Source: Erysipelotrichaceae bacterium (GTDB taxonomy: Bacteria > Bacillota_I > Bacilli_A > Erysipelotrichales > Erysipelotrichaceae). Taken from it: 7,063 nt of DNA. Location: positions 1-7,063 of the forward strand of contig CAAEDX010000141.1 of the NCBI GenBank assembly GCA_900754715.1, read 5' to 3'. Both the position numbers and the translations under genes were made by a program. This document shows, piece by piece, positions 6,974 to 7,063 of this stretch. Each line of letters begins with the position of its first letter. Position 1 is the first letter of the stretch. Under the pieces are notes generated by a model. The model did no database searches. It saw only the letters and a program-made list of their open reading frames with translations, and was not told where the DNA came from.

Positions 6974-7063
6974 ATGAAAAAACTAAGCATTCAAGAAATC
7001 ATTACTGTAGCCAGCATGCTGTTCGGCCTGTTCTTCGGCGCAGGCAATTTGATCTTCCCAGCA
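6974..7063 (+). CDS. brnQ: Branched-chain amino acid transport carrier BrnQ (5' part)
   Basis: Only the first 30 residues are in the window; the gene continues past the right edge. The peptide begins MKKLSIQEIITVASMLFGLF and continues FGAGNLIFPA. The F-F-G-A-G-N-L-I-F-P signature in the first membrane helix is diagnostic of the LIVCS family (BrnQ), inner-membrane cation-coupled symporters for leucine, isoleucine and valine. The ATG is preceded by GAGG with an 8-nt spacer, and a promoter lies 33 bp upstream. It is divergent from the GH31 remnant, so the shared gap could hold control sites for both. The short leader leaves no room for a T-box riboswitch. Confidence 0.9.
   Translation, partial: MKKLSIQEIITVASMLFGLFFGAGNLIFPA

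Overview
The window looks like a piece of chromosome from a mid-GC (about half G+C) Gram-positive gut-type Bacillota. A member of the Erysipelotrichia is a reasonable but unproven guess. The basis is the Bacillota-type BrnQ start, AGGAGG-like ribosome binding sites, a surface glycosidase of host- or plant-glycan type with dockerin, cohesin and wall-anchor-like tail, and TGA/TAA stops with TGG as Trp. Three large reading frames lie on the minus strand and one gene enters the right edge on the plus strand. No RNA gene, CRISPR array or complete mobile element was seen.

Right to left: at 6974 a branched-chain amino acid transporter (brnQ) starts on the plus strand behind a recognisable promoter and runs off the window. 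The 332-bp divergent gap 6642-6973 has no convincing complete gene. It holds two copies of TTCGAATATCA, two small palindromes, an orphan perfect Shine-Dalgarno and a short hydrophobic reading frame. That frame is in phase with the next gene but cut off from it by one TGA. From 6641 to 4485 lies the C-terminal part of a large GH31 glycoside hydrolase: the end of the catalytic module, DUF5110, Fn3-like, F5/8C (CBM32-like), dockerin, cohesin, a Pro/Gly/Glu linker and a membrane tail. The catalytic barrel and an ordinary signal peptide are missing, so I call it a 5'-truncated remnant. A strong intrinsic terminator (4443-4478) closes it.

Next comes a two-gene minus-strand operon with its own extended -10 promoter (about 4404-4431). 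The first gene (4368-3118) is a 416-aa conserved-hypothetical-type protein with a putative helix-turn-helix-like N-terminal part. The second (3048-115), 69 bp on, is a 977-aa fusion of a Ser/Thr protein kinase domain with an NB-ARC/STAND ATPase and a helical, TPR-like C-terminus. This pair is the most interesting part of the window. The architecture (kinase, signal-sensing NTPase switch, ligand-binding-like repeats) with a small dedicated partner fits a stress-signalling or phage-defence module. No defence function can be shown from sequence alone. A hairpin just past the kinase stop (88-109) may end the transcript.
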